A stretch of 64,000 nucleotides of DNA from Flavobacteriales bacterium UBA5081 (lineage in GTDB: Bacteria > Bacteroidota > Bacteroidia > Flavobacteriales_E > Vicingaceae): NCBI GenBank assembly GCA_002415785.1, contig DIAJ01000027.1, positions 112,113-176,112 of the forward strand. The letters run 5' to 3'. The position numbers were made by a program, and so were the translations under genes. The notes below the pieces were generated by a model. It made no database searches and was not told where the DNA came from. It saw only the letters and a list, made by a program, of their open reading frames with translations. Below are positions 26,756 through 35,829 of this stretch, piece after piece. Position 1 is the stretch's first letter; each line of letters opens with the position of its first letter.

Positions 26756-28051
26756 ATGAAAAAGGCCCTGACTGTACTTTCTTCAATTATTATTGTTCTC
26801 TTTATACTCGCACTTTATGGGTGGATGGTCAATCAAATTGGAACTGGAAAAAAGAAATTTGGTTTCCTTACTGAACCAATTAAGTTCATGTATTCTTTTC
26901 CTGACCTATTCAAAACATCTGTTAAAGAAGTTAAAACGCTACCAAAGACCTTTATCCCCACACCAAAAAACTTTAAACCAGTCAATAAGCTCAATAAAGA
27001 TCTCAACGTGCTTATTAGTTACTCTAATAAGAAAGATAATAGAAGTATAGTTCTAATGAATCTAAAGAATGATTCAATCCTTAAAAGTTGGGATATTGAA
27101 AACCCATTTAAAAAAACTAATAGAATTTGGCACCCAATTCTATATCCGGATGGCTCACTACTTTACAAACTTGATGATGAGCAGTCTGGGTTAATAATGC
27201 AAGGACCGGATGGTAAAATTATTTGGAAGAATAAAAAAGTAATACCTCATCATTCTATGAATTTAAATAAAGAAGGAGATATCTGGTCATGTACGAATAG
27301 AAGGTGGATGTCAGGAGGTCAGTATTACTTAGCCGGAGAGGAAGTAAGATACAATGACTTTAGAATTACAAAATATGAAAAAGAGACAGGTAAAATACTT
27401 TTTGATAAATCAATTACAGAGATTCTAGCGGAGAACAACATAGGAAACTATGTACTTAAAACCAATATTAGTAAAGATCCACTGCATTTAAACGATGTAG
27501 AACCCGCCCTAAAAACAACTGAGTTTTATCAAGAGGATGATGTCTTTTTGAGTCTACGAAATATTAGTGTCATTTTACACTATAGACCTTCTACTAATGA
27601 ATTAATCGACGTGATTGAAGGTCCATTTATACACCAACACGATGTTGATTTTTTAAACGATAGCACATTAGTACTTTTTAATAATAATACATTTAAGAAT
27701 TGGTCAGGACAACATGTTGCTAAAACCCATAAACTAAAAAATCCGAAGGAAGTTGTAAAAGCAGGAACATTCCAATCTAACTTAATGAGTTATAATCTTA
27801 GAACAAAAGAATTTAAATCAATTGGCGACTCTGTTTTTAAAGCAAATGATATTCATACAACTACAGAAGGGTTAGTAGAGTTTTTAAATAAAGACACCTA
27901 TTTTGTAGAAGAACAAAATTCAGGGCTTTTATGGGTTATTAAAAATGATGAGGTGATTTACAAAAATGTGATTAAATCACAGCATAAAGGTCATCATCAT
28001 CTGCCTAATTGGGCAAGGGTTGTAAGTCATGAATATTCAAGTAATCTGTAA
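26756..28051 (+). CDS. Membrane-anchored arylsulfotransferase-like beta-propeller protein (paralogue 1)
   Basis: The 431-residue protein has one N-terminal membrane helix (residues 4-25) followed by a periplasmic domain that follows the ASST/arylsulfotransferase propeller pattern: a His-His pair at 165-166 (PHHSMNLNKEGDIW), HLND at 244-247, and QHDVDFL near 294, ending with EEQNSGLLWVI. Known ASSTs move sulfate between phenolic compounds through a sulfo-His intermediate, without PAPS. Activity here is unproven. A paralogue of the same layout is encoded at 29697-30965 in the opposite direction, with a sulfotransferase gene between them. Confidence 0.8.
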   Translation: MKKALTVLSSIIIVLFILALYGWMVNQIGTGKKKFGFLTEPIKFMYSFPDLFKTSVKEVKTLPKTFIPTPKNFKPVNKLNKDLNVLISYSNKKDNRSIVLMNLKNDSILKSWDIENPFKKTNRIWHPILYPDGSLLYKLDDEQSGLIMQGPDGKIIWKNKKVIPHHSMNLNKEGDIWSCTNRRWMSGGQYYLAGEEVRYNDFRITKYEKETGKILFDKSITEILAENNIGNYVLKTNISKDPLHLNDVEPALKTTEFYQEDDVFLSLRNISVILHYRPSTNELIDVIEGPFIHQHDVDFLNDSTLVLFNNNTFKNWSGQHVAKTHKLKNPKEVVKAGTFQSNLMSYNLRTKEFKSIGDSVFKANDIHTTTEGLVEFLNKDTYFVEEQNSGLLWVIKNDEVIYKNVIKSQHKGHHHLPNWARVVSHEYSSNL

Positions 28052-28157
28052 ATTCAAGAGGTATAGCTTTTAAATTCAATGTGGTTAGACAAAGTAAAGG
28101 GTTAGTTATTACTCAAACCTAATTATTCACTGCTGTTAACCTTTAAACACGAAGCTA

Positions 28158-29546
28158 TTAAGCAGTTGTTGAAAGTTTTAGATCTTTATAAATTTTCAAG
28201 GCCTTTTGCTGTAGCTCTTGAGAGCATACTGAATTAACCTCTCGTTTATTTTCAAAAGACTGAAAATCTAGTCCATCAACCTTTAATTTCAATTTTCTAT
28301 AAATACTCTCTAGTACTTGATTTGGCTCATTGCAATAAATGTCATAATCTATGAAAAGAACATTTTCCTTTTGTATAGTTAATAGATAGCTGTAATAATT
28401 AATCCATACTTGTAGCCAATAATCTAAGTTCAATTTATCTTCATTAAAAGACATTTTTGAATCAGAAAATTGAAAAGGCTTTTGATTAAGTCCAAATTCA
28501 TGGTGACCTAGCCAGTTCATATACTCTAAAACAAATGGATCTTCCTTCTGCATTTTAGAATACTGCTTGTGCTTTTCTAATAGTGAAGCAGCATGACTCA
28601 ACGGCTCTCTATACATAAAAACAATCAGAAAATCAGCATTTAACTTTCTAATCGACTCATATCTAAGGAGGAAATTATTGTTCTTGGCCAAATAAATTGA
28701 CTCATTATTATTCCTTACAACTGCCTGATATTTAATATAGTCTTTATAATTCTCTTCAGTTAATTCATAACTCTCTAAAGCGTTTTCATTGATGTAGCTA
28801 TCATTCTCTAAGATTTTTAAAAAATACTCCTCAAGTGCTTCATTTGATTCTAAACCGATCATAATGCCATCATTATGGCTTCTCTCCTTTTTCTCATTTC
28901 CTTTAGGGTTGTAAAACTTTTTCCAAACATTTGGAGCTGTCAAAAAAGGCATATTTGAGTAGTCTAATGACCTAAACACCTTATTCTCTGAAAGCCGATT
29001 CATCAAACTCGTAGTCCCTGAGCGCGCTAAACCTGAAACGATCACAAATTGAGGTTTGATTTTAATACCCTTTTTAGATAGTTTCTTCGCTTCTTTTTTA
29101 AATAACTTGTAGGCAATTGCATAGTTATTTAACGCCATCCTATGCAGTAGCTTTGATAACTCAGAATACCCTTCCGTATTTTTCCTTTTTATGGGAATAA
29201 AAAACCCCAAAGTTGAACCTATTGAAAGTGTCAAAATTGACGCTAAAGATGTAAAATCTAAATCTTGATAGGTTTTATTACTTAGTATTAAATAGATTAC
29301 AAATGGAATACTAGCCACTAAAACAGCAAGAAGAATTGAAGCAACTACTTTAAACAAAGATAGGATGAGTTTGGCATTTTGCTTTTGAACTAATGCTACT
29401 TTTTCATCTTCGTCAATTTTAAGTAGAAGTGTATTAACTAATGCTAAGCTATTCTCAGCTAACGAAACAAAAGGTGAACTAAACAACCTAATAAAATAGA
29501 CGAGAATAAGAAAGCCTATAAAAACAACACTTAAATATAGAAACAC
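28158..29546 (-). CDS. PAPS-type sulfotransferase family protein with N-terminal membrane region
   Basis: A 462-residue protein. Residues 1-115 hold two or three hydrophobic segments. Residues 165-462 are a sulfotransferase domain with the 5'-phosphosulfate loop IVSGLARSGTTSLMNRL and a 3'-phosphate-binding block with Arg and Ser (FMYREPLSHAASLL). The domain is expected to transfer sulfate from PAPS on the cytoplasmic side to a carbohydrate or lipid acceptor. The start is GTG at 29546, six bases after the small-protein gene, with which and with ASST paralogue 2 it forms a three-gene operon. The acceptor is unknown. Confidence 0.82.
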   Translation of the reverse strand: MFLYLSVVFIGFLILVYFIRLFSSPFVSLAENSLALVNTLLLKIDEDEKVALVQKQNAKLILSLFKVVASILLAVLVASIPFVIYLILSNKTYQDLDFTSLASILTLSIGSTLGFFIPIKRKNTEGYSELSKLLHRMALNNYAIAYKLFKKEAKKLSKKGIKIKPQFVIVSGLARSGTTSLMNRLSENKVFRSLDYSNMPFLTAPNVWKKFYNPKGNEKKERSHNDGIMIGLESNEALEEYFLKILENDSYINENALESYELTEENYKDYIKYQAVVRNNNESIYLAKNNNFLLRYESIRKLNADFLIVFMYREPLSHAASLLEKHKQYSKMQKEDPFVLEYMNWLGHHEFGLNQKPFQFSDSKMSFNEDKLNLDYWLQVWINYYSYLLTIQKENVLFIDYDIYCNEPNQVLESIYRKLKLKVDGLDFQSFENKREVNSVCSQELQQKALKIYKDLKLSTTA

Positions 29547-29552
29547 ACTTAC

Positions 29553-29693
29553 CTACTTTTTCTTTTTGAAGAACTTTTTGACCTTATGCCAAATAATGTA
29601 ACCAAATGCAAACAATACGATTCCAGCTATTAAAAAAACTAGAACCATAGTTCCTACGCCCATTCCGGGACCAATGTATAAGAAATTTATCAT
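29553..29693 (-). CDS. Small membrane protein (46 aa)
   Basis: ATG at 29693 to TAG at 29555-29553 encodes 46 residues: a short N-terminus with IGPGMGVG, one membrane helix (about 15-35), and a basic tail (HKVKKFFKKKK). The gene starts 3 bases after the ASST-like gene stops and ends 6 bases before the sulfotransferase gene, so it is very probably translated as part of the operon. The topology is likely N-out, tail cytoplasmic. It may link the periplasmic propeller to the cytoplasmic sulfotransferase, but this is inference. Confidence 0.7.
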   Translation of the reverse strand: MINFLYIGPGMGVGTMVLVFLIAGIVLFAFGYIIWHKVKKFFKKKK

Positions 29694-29696
29694 ATA

Positions 29697-30965
29697 TTAA
29701 TGTATTACTCTAGCCCAATTAGGTAAGTGGCAGTATCCACTCTTTAATGAACGAAAAATATCTTTATAAATCACTTCTTCATTTTTAATTACCCAATAAA
29801 TCCCGTTATTCTGCTCTTCAATAAAATATGTTGAATCATTAATAAACTCATGTAAACCCTCTGTTGATGAAAATAGTTTTTGATCTCTAAATAATGAATC
29901 TCCTATAAATGAGTATTTATCCGAGACAAAATCATAACGAACTATATTTGAGTAAAAGTTGCCTGATTTTACTAAGTTTTCGTCATTTGCTGGTTTTGAT
30001 TTAGTTTCAGTTGTCCAGTGAGGGTATGAATTATTATTGAAAATAGTTAGAACAGAGTCATTATAAAAATCAATGTCGTGCTGAGCAGAAAACGGCCCTT
30101 CAAAAACTTTTAAAACCTTATTCGTTTCAGGCCTGTAATGCAACAAAATAGAAGATTGCTTTATACTTAAAAAGACATCGCCTTCATTATAATATTTTGT
30201 TGTTTTCAAAGCCGGTTGAATATCGTTTAGATGGAGAGGATCCTTGGCAGTTTGAGCCTGAAGTATATAATTATTAAGCTTATTTGATTTTAAAATTTCT
30301 GAGACTGATTTATGAAAAATCATATCTCCCGTTTGTGCATCAATTAAAGTAATATAATCATCGTCATAATAAACAGTTCGTCCATCAATTTTGTAACTAG
30401 CTGTTGCGCTGCCTTTAGGTTTATTTTTAGTACAAACCCAAAAATTACCCGCACTATCAACATTTAGCGAATGATGAGCCATTACACTATCCTGTTTCCA
30501 TTTAAAATTTCCTGTAGAATCAATTCTTCTTAAACCTGTGTTATCAGTATAAAAGTAAACCAAGTCTTTGTTATCTAGAACATAAGGATTAACAACTCTA
30601 TCCCATCTTCCCGCCTTTTCAGGTATACTCCATTTATATTCTATTGAGTCATTTTTAAGATTTCGAATTGCGACAGCTCTAAAAGAATTTGATTCAGAAT
30701 ATGAAATCAATATTTTCAAATCTGATTCAAGTTTATTTATTGGCTCAAATTCATTCCATATTGGCAAAAAAGTAGCAGATAAATTCTCCACTTCTTTTAC
30801 TGACTTATTAAATTGATCTAAAAAAGAATACATAAACCTAATTGGCTCATTAGCAAAACCAAAGTCCTTATCTCCTTTTGAAATATGAACGCTCATCCAA
30901 CCAAAAACTGCTAAAACAAAGAGACTAATTACAGTAATTGAAAATACGCTGATAATCTTTTTCAT
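29697..30965 (-). CDS. Membrane-anchored arylsulfotransferase-like beta-propeller protein (paralogue 2)
   Basis: The 422-residue paralogue of the 26756 gene shares the N-terminal anchor, the segment after it (FGFANEPIRFMYSF versus FGFLTEPIKFMYSF), the His-His pair at 164-165, HLNDIQPALKTTKYY, and QHDIDFYNDS. ATG at 30965 is chosen over an in-frame upstream ATG (31049) because it aligns with the paralogue start and lies just after a -7 box. It heads the operon ASST-like, small membrane protein, sulfotransferase. Confidence 0.8.
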   Translation of the reverse strand: MKKIISVFSITVISLFVLAVFGWMSVHISKGDKDFGFANEPIRFMYSFLDQFNKSVKEVENLSATFLPIWNEFEPINKLESDLKILISYSESNSFRAVAIRNLKNDSIEYKWSIPEKAGRWDRVVNPYVLDNKDLVYFYTDNTGLRRIDSTGNFKWKQDSVMAHHSLNVDSAGNFWVCTKNKPKGSATASYKIDGRTVYYDDDYITLIDAQTGDMIFHKSVSEILKSNKLNNYILQAQTAKDPLHLNDIQPALKTTKYYNEGDVFLSIKQSSILLHYRPETNKVLKVFEGPFSAQHDIDFYNDSVLTIFNNNSYPHWTTETKSKPANDENLVKSGNFYSNIVRYDFVSDKYSFIGDSLFRDQKLFSSTEGLHEFINDSTYFIEEQNNGIYWVIKNEEVIYKDIFRSLKSGYCHLPNWARVIH

Positions 30966-30971
30966 CGGTGG

Positions 30972-30979
30972 CAAAAATA
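30972..30979 (-). promoter_or_regulatory. -7 box before ASST-like paralogue 2
   Basis: TATTTTTG on the minus strand, with only six bases to the ATG at 30965. The mRNA would have a leader of at most a few bases. No clear -33 box. Confidence 0.4.
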
Positions 30980-31110
30980 AACAATAAATTAAGTTCTTTT
31001 GTCTTAAGAACAACTGCCGAATACTTCTATTTATATTGGGTTTCATCATTGAATAAAGTATAAAAGATAATTTCCCTCTGAATTGAATTATAAAAAACAG
31101 ATTATAAACT

Positions 31111-31118
31111 TATCTTTG
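31111..31118 (+). promoter_or_regulatory. -7 box upstream of the glycosyltransferase operon
   Basis: TATCTTTG, 32 bases before the TTG start of the glycosyltransferase gene at 31151. No matching -33 box at normal spacing. Confidence 0.35.
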
Positions 31119-31150
31119 ATTTTTGTTCAAACAATTGAATTACTCCCACA

Positions 31151-31864
31151 TTGAAAAAACTATCTATTCTAATTCCCGCTTATAATGAGGAAAGAACTAT
31201 CCACCTTATTTTAGATCGCATTAAGGCAGTTAGCTTAATCAAAGATCTAAAAAAGGAGCTTATTATAGTAAATGACTGTTCAAAAGACGATACCGAAGGA
31301 GCCATAAAAAAGTACATAAGTGAAAACCCGGAAATGGATATTCACTATTATGCACAAGAAAAAAATCAAGGAAAAGGTGCTGCTATTCACAAAGCCATTG
31401 AGTTGGCAACCGGCGACTATTTAATTGTACAAGATGCTGATTTAGAATACGACCCGAGAGAGTACAATGACTTACTTAAGCCCATAATTGAAGGAAATGC
31501 TGACGTAGTTTACGGCTCTCGGTTTATGGGTGGTAACCCTCATAGAATCTTATTTTTTTGGCACTCATTGGGAAATCAGTTTTTAACGTTCCTATCGAAT
31601 ATGTTTACCAACCTCAACTTAACGGATATGGAAACCTGTTATAAATTGATGGATGCTAAGATTGCCAAATCTCTTAATTTAAAGGAGAAGCGATTTGGTT
31701 TTGAACCTGAACTTACTGCTAAACTGGCTAGGGTACCAAAAATTCGCATTTACGAAGTAGGTATTTCATATTATGGCAGAACGTATGAGGAAGGTAAAAA
31801 AATTGGCTGGAAAGATGGGTTCAGAGCAATTTACTGTATTTTAAAGTACAATCTATTTAAATGA
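31151..31864 (+). CDS. Glycosyltransferase family 2 (polyprenyl-phosphate sugar synthase type)
   Basis: A 237-residue GT-A enzyme beginning KKLSILIPAYNEE, with VNDCSKDDT, the metal-binding DADLEYDP and YGSRFMGGNPH. This arrangement is that of dolichyl/undecaprenyl-phosphate mannosyl- or glucosyltransferases, which make lipid-linked sugars on the cytoplasmic face. No membrane helices are present. The start codon is TTG. Its end overlaps the start of the next gene by four bases (ATGA), implying translational coupling with the membrane protein, a plausible user of the lipid-linked sugar. Confidence 0.88.
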   Translation: MKKLSILIPAYNEERTIHLILDRIKAVSLIKDLKKELIIVNDCSKDDTEGAIKKYISENPEMDIHYYAQEKNQGKGAAIHKAIELATGDYLIVQDADLEYDPREYNDLLKPIIEGNADVVYGSRFMGGNPHRILFFWHSLGNQFLTFLSNMFTNLNLTDMETCYKLMDAKIAKSLNLKEKRFGFEPELTAKLARVPKIRIYEVGISYYGRTYEEGKKIGWKDGFRAIYCILKYNLFK

Positions 31865-34131
31865 AATTTTCAATAAGCAAGCTTGTAGTATTTACAGTTG
31901 TTATCTCTGCAATTTTAATCAAAGTAACGGATAAAAACTTTGGTAAAAATGGCAACTACGGAGCTGTTGACTGGGATAACTTTGGCTACTACTTGTACCT
32001 TCCGGCTACTTTTATTTACGATGACTTAAAGCTACAAAACGATAATTTAGTAACTGAGCTTCAAGAAAAGTACGACCTATCAAGCTCCTACTACCAAGCT
32101 CATAGCATTCATAATGGTAACAGAATAATACAATACACCTCAGGAATTGCGATTATATACTCCCCTGCTTTTTTTACAGCTCATGCCTGGGCAAGTTTGA
32201 GCTCTAAGTTCCCTGCTGATGGCTTTTCGTTTCCTTATCAACTATGTGTGTTGATAGAAGCATTTTTAATTCTCTTTTTGGGTCTTCTATACTTAAGAAA
32301 ATTCTCATTGCTCTTTTTTAATGAGAAAACAACTACACTAATTCTTCTCATTTTAGGTTTTGGAACGAACTTTCTACAAATTGCATCTATTAATATATCA
32401 TCACCTCATATTGTTCTTTTTACAGCTTACTGCATTGCTCTTTACTACACTTACAAATGGCACGAAAGTCCTACCGTAAAAAATATTTTTATCGTCGCAT
32501 TGCTTACCGCATTAATGACTCTGAGCAGACCTAATGAATTACTATTTGCTATTATTCCTGTTTTTTGGATTGGAGGAGTTTTTACGAATATAAAAGACAA
32601 AGTACTTTTTTTAATCAAAAACCCAATACAACCTATTGCCGCCGCTATTCCATTTGTAATTTTTGGTATTATTCAACCTCTATATTGGAAATACACAAGT
32701 GGAGAGTGGATCTTCGACACTTATATCAATGAAGATTTTAAACTTTTATCTCCATACCTTAGTGAGTTCTTGTTTAGCTTTAAAAAAGGGTGGTTGCTTT
32801 ATACTCCAATTATGGTGTTTGCGTTAGTTGGTTTTGTTCCTTTTTTTAAAAGAAACCAGCAACTATCCATTCCTTTTATTGCTTTTACAATTTTAAACAT
32901 CTGGATTCTTAGTAGCTGGGACTGTTGGTGGTATGCAGGTAGCTTTAGTCAGCGATCTATTGTACAGTCCTATCCGATTTTTATTTTACCCCTAGGGTTC
33001 TTACTACAAAGTGTTCAATCAAAAAAACAATCAAGTTACATAGTCTCTCCTATCATTGTTCTATTGGTTTTGTTTAACTTATTTCAAACCTATCAGTTTA
33101 ATCAAGGAATACTGGACTCAAGTCGAATGACCAAAGAGTATTACTTCGCTACTTTTTTAGATACTAAACCAAATCAAGAAAAGAAAAAACTCCTAGAGCC
33201 ACTTAGAGATATCAACTACATTCCTGAGCATGAAAACCTAAGACGTATAATAATTCACAAAAAAAGCTTTTCAACAATTGACAATACATTTGATTCTTTA
33301 AATGAAAATTCTTTTATAAAAGAAGGAAGTTTATTTTTAACAAAAGAAAAACCTACATATCATTCATTTTCAGAGCCTTTTAGTGAAATTTACGACACTA
33401 CTTACGCCTATTTTTTTGCGAGAATACGATACCGATCTGACTTTCCAGCCAATGAAAACCCATTTGGTATAGTTGCAAAGGTTAAAGACACAAAAAGCGG
33501 AAAAATATACAAACAAGCATACAGAGGAGTTGAGCACATTAGCTGGTTTGAACAAGGTAGCTGGAGTAGCATGGACTTGCTATTTATTCCTCCATTTTTA
33601 AGAAACGAAAATGATAGTTTACTCATTTCTCTTCAGCTATTGGGAAGTGATTCTGTAGAAATTGATCAATTTTATGTAGAGATGTTAAGCCCTGCATCCA
33701 TCTCAAAACTCAACTCAAAACAATATTTAAATGATTACCACACAATAGTGGAAGGAGAATGGAGTAATGCAATTCAGCTGGCAAAAGGGAAAAACTATGA
33801 ACAAATAGATTCAGTTTCTCCCTACAGTAGTACTTTAAAGGTTAAAAACGAAGAACTCTCAGGGAGAAGAATTGTTTTTGAGATTATTGGTTCAGCAAAC
33901 AATGAAGAAAGCAATGAAACTTATGCTGTAATAAGTATTACCGACAGCGATGGGGAAAGTAGCTTTTATGAGTCAATTAGGGTAGACCCGGAAATAATGT
34001 GGCACAAACAGCAATTTAACTTTAAGCTCCCCAAAGAAGTTGACTCAACCGATGTTGTAAAAATGTATTTATGGAATAAGAGCAAGATCCCTTACTATAT
34101 TCGATTAATGAATGTTAAAGTAAAACAATAG
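31861..34131 (+). CDS. Polytopic membrane protein, probable GT-C glycosyltransferase
   Basis: A 756-residue protein with about ten membrane helices in residues 1-430 and an external acidic loop after the first helix (GAVDWDNFGYYLYLPATF), as in GT-C enzymes that use lipid-linked sugars. Residues 430-756 are soluble, with beta-sandwich-like segments (YFFARIRYRSDFPANENPFG, SLLISLQLLGSDSVEIDQF) that may bind glycan. No exact family is recognised. It is translationally coupled to the upstream GT2 enzyme, which may supply its donor. It ends three bases before the convergent glycosidase gene. Confidence 0.72.
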   Translation: MKFSISKLVVFTVVISAILIKVTDKNFGKNGNYGAVDWDNFGYYLYLPATFIYDDLKLQNDNLVTELQEKYDLSSSYYQAHSIHNGNRIIQYTSGIAIIYSPAFFTAHAWASLSSKFPADGFSFPYQLCVLIEAFLILFLGLLYLRKFSLLFFNEKTTTLILLILGFGTNFLQIASINISSPHIVLFTAYCIALYYTYKWHESPTVKNIFIVALLTALMTLSRPNELLFAIIPVFWIGGVFTNIKDKVLFLIKNPIQPIAAAIPFVIFGIIQPLYWKYTSGEWIFDTYINEDFKLLSPYLSEFLFSFKKGWLLYTPIMVFALVGFVPFFKRNQQLSIPFIAFTILNIWILSSWDCWWYAGSFSQRSIVQSYPIFILPLGFLLQSVQSKKQSSYIVSPIIVLLVLFNLFQTYQFNQGILDSSRMTKEYYFATFLDTKPNQEKKKLLEPLRDINYIPEHENLRRIIIHKKSFSTIDNTFDSLNENSFIKEGSLFLTKEKPTYHSFSEPFSEIYDTTYAYFFARIRYRSDFPANENPFGIVAKVKDTKSGKIYKQAYRGVEHISWFEQGSWSSMDLLFIPPFLRNENDSLLISLQLLGSDSVEIDQFYVEMLSPASISKLNSKQYLNDYHTIVEGEWSNAIQLAKGKNYEQIDSVSPYSSTLKVKNEELSGRRIVFEIIGSANNEESNETYAVISITDSDGESSFYESIRVDPEIMWHKQQFNFKLPKEVDSTDVVKMYLWNKSKIPYYIRLMNVKVKQ

Positions 34132-34134
34132 CTC

Positions 34135-35739
34135 TTAATTCTCAAGATTAACATTGGATAAGTACACTGGAGTCATTGTAGATTCTAACTTATAATTATC
34201 AAAGAGATCTTCTTTAAAATCAAAAGTTGATTCAGGTGTAACAGGATTCTTTAAAAACCATTTGTAATGAATATCGTGGTATTCTAAAGACTCATCTTCT
34301 AGGTTCAATTCTAATGAACTATCTTTAGGTTTATATTCTAATTCTAAATAAAATTTAGAAGTGTTTTTTCCGGGAGCAGATATTTCAAAATTCACAAACT
34401 CTGTATTTGAGTATAACTTAAACTTTCCATCTTCTTTACTAAAAGTATTGGCGCCAATTCTCCAACTTTTATTCCATCCTCTAATAACAGCATCTTTAAC
34501 TGGTTTCCCGCTAGCATCTAATACTTTTCCTTTAATTACGTAGTTCTTATAGCCAAGGATGTTGTAATAGTTTACCCAGCAATCACAGTCCCCATTTTTT
34601 TTCAACGGAAATTCAGGCAATACCTTTCCGGCTTCTTTTACTGTTCCAAAAATGGTATCCCCACCTTCAAGCACAGTAATGCCCTGATGATCAACTAGTG
34701 ACGTATAGTTGTGCTCAAACGGTCCCCAAAGTACATCTTGAAACTGCCACCAACCAAAACCGGCACCGCCACAATTCAACGTTCTTTGCAGAGCATCCTT
34801 CATGAAAACTGCTTGTTCTTCATAGCTAATGGAGTCATTATCTGCAGGCAATGAAGTTTCTCCTATCATCCATGGTTTATCTACGTTTTTAGCATACCAA
34901 TATATTTCATTAGGCACACGAAGTGGATTGTAGGTATGAAAAGTAACAAAGTCAACCGGCAATAATGTTGGATCCCACTCAAAAACCTCTAAAGGTTCGG
35001 CATAGCCGATAGTAAATAATTGTTTCGGGGCATATTCCCTCATCATTGTAGCCCATGAGTCTACTAATTTATATACATTTTCCTTTCTCCTTTGATTATC
35101 ATAAAAGTTTTTAAACTCACTATTATCAAAATAAAGTGGCTCATTAAAAAAATCATAAGCAAAAACATATTCTTCCTCCTTAAATGCTTTCAGAATAGTT
35201 TTTATATAAATTTTTCGATTGTAATCATATTGCTCTTGCTTTCTTGCCCTAGGAAACAAAAGCATCGTTCTCAGTCCATTTGATTTAGCAATTTGAACTA
35301 CTTTATTTATTTCTGAAATCACTCTTTCTAGGTTTACATTTAAATTAAAAAAATGCTCTTTCCCTTTTAGATCATAAAAGCTCAATGCTGCATCGGGATA
35401 ATGTTTCTCATAATTAATATGATTAAGACTGACTAAACGAATAGAGTTAAACCCCATTTTTGCAATTAATTTAAAATGTGTATTTAACCTATCATAAACT
35501 TCTTCTTTTGAAAAACTATCAAATTGATTAAGACTATCATACTCAAAAGTAGGGCTTAAGACTTTTTCTCCATCAATATCTCTAAAGTGTACTATATAAT
35601 TCAGCATTAAAGGAAAGAATTCTTTTCCTTGCAGCAGAAAAGAGTCATCATCAACACTTACATATTTACTATCAGGCTTTTGACAAGAAAAGAAGAGAAG
35701 TAATGAAAATATAACAGTAATTGCTTTAACTAAACTCAT
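34135..35739 (-). CDS. Lipoprotein glycoside hydrolase-like, clan A fold
   Basis: A 534-residue lipoprotein (lipobox LLLFFSC, Cys17). Residues 40-390 form a TIM-barrel-like domain with GFNSIRLVSL, the acid/base motif FFNEPLYF and the nucleophile motif WMIGETSLPAD, matching GH5/GH2-type retaining glycosidases. Then comes a CarboxypepD-regulatory-like beta domain (VLDASGKPVKDAVIRGW). It is probably attached to the outer membrane and acts on beta-linked glycans. ATG at 35739 is chosen because it begins the signal peptide. It sits alone among plus-strand glycan genes and may trim or remodel the glycan. Confidence 0.75.
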   Translation of the reverse strand: MSLVKAITVIFSLLLFFSCQKPDSKYVSVDDDSFLLQGKEFFPLMLNYIVHFRDIDGEKVLSPTFEYDSLNQFDSFSKEEVYDRLNTHFKLIAKMGFNSIRLVSLNHINYEKHYPDAALSFYDLKGKEHFFNLNVNLERVISEINKVVQIAKSNGLRTMLLFPRARKQEQYDYNRKIYIKTILKAFKEEEYVFAYDFFNEPLYFDNSEFKNFYDNQRRKENVYKLVDSWATMMREYAPKQLFTIGYAEPLEVFEWDPTLLPVDFVTFHTYNPLRVPNEIYWYAKNVDKPWMIGETSLPADNDSISYEEQAVFMKDALQRTLNCGGAGFGWWQFQDVLWGPFEHNYTSLVDHQGITVLEGGDTIFGTVKEAGKVLPEFPLKKNGDCDCWVNYYNILGYKNYVIKGKVLDASGKPVKDAVIRGWNKSWRIGANTFSKEDGKFKLYSNTEFVNFEISAPGKNTSKFYLELEYKPKDSSLELNLEDESLEYHDIHYKWFLKNPVTPESTFDFKEDLFDNYKLESTMTPVYLSNVNLEN

Positions 35740-35817
35740 AGTTGAATATTGACAATCAAATTTTAAGAACAACAAAACTAATAGATAAAAGTTAGCCTGT
35801 TTTATATCTATATAAAT

Positions 35818-35825
35818 TATATTTG
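35818..35825 (+). promoter_or_regulatory. -7 box directly before the GT2/GT-C fusion gene
   Basis: TATATTTG ends four bases before the ATG at 35830, again consistent with a leaderless mRNA. Confidence 0.5.
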
Positions 35826-35829
35826 TCTG

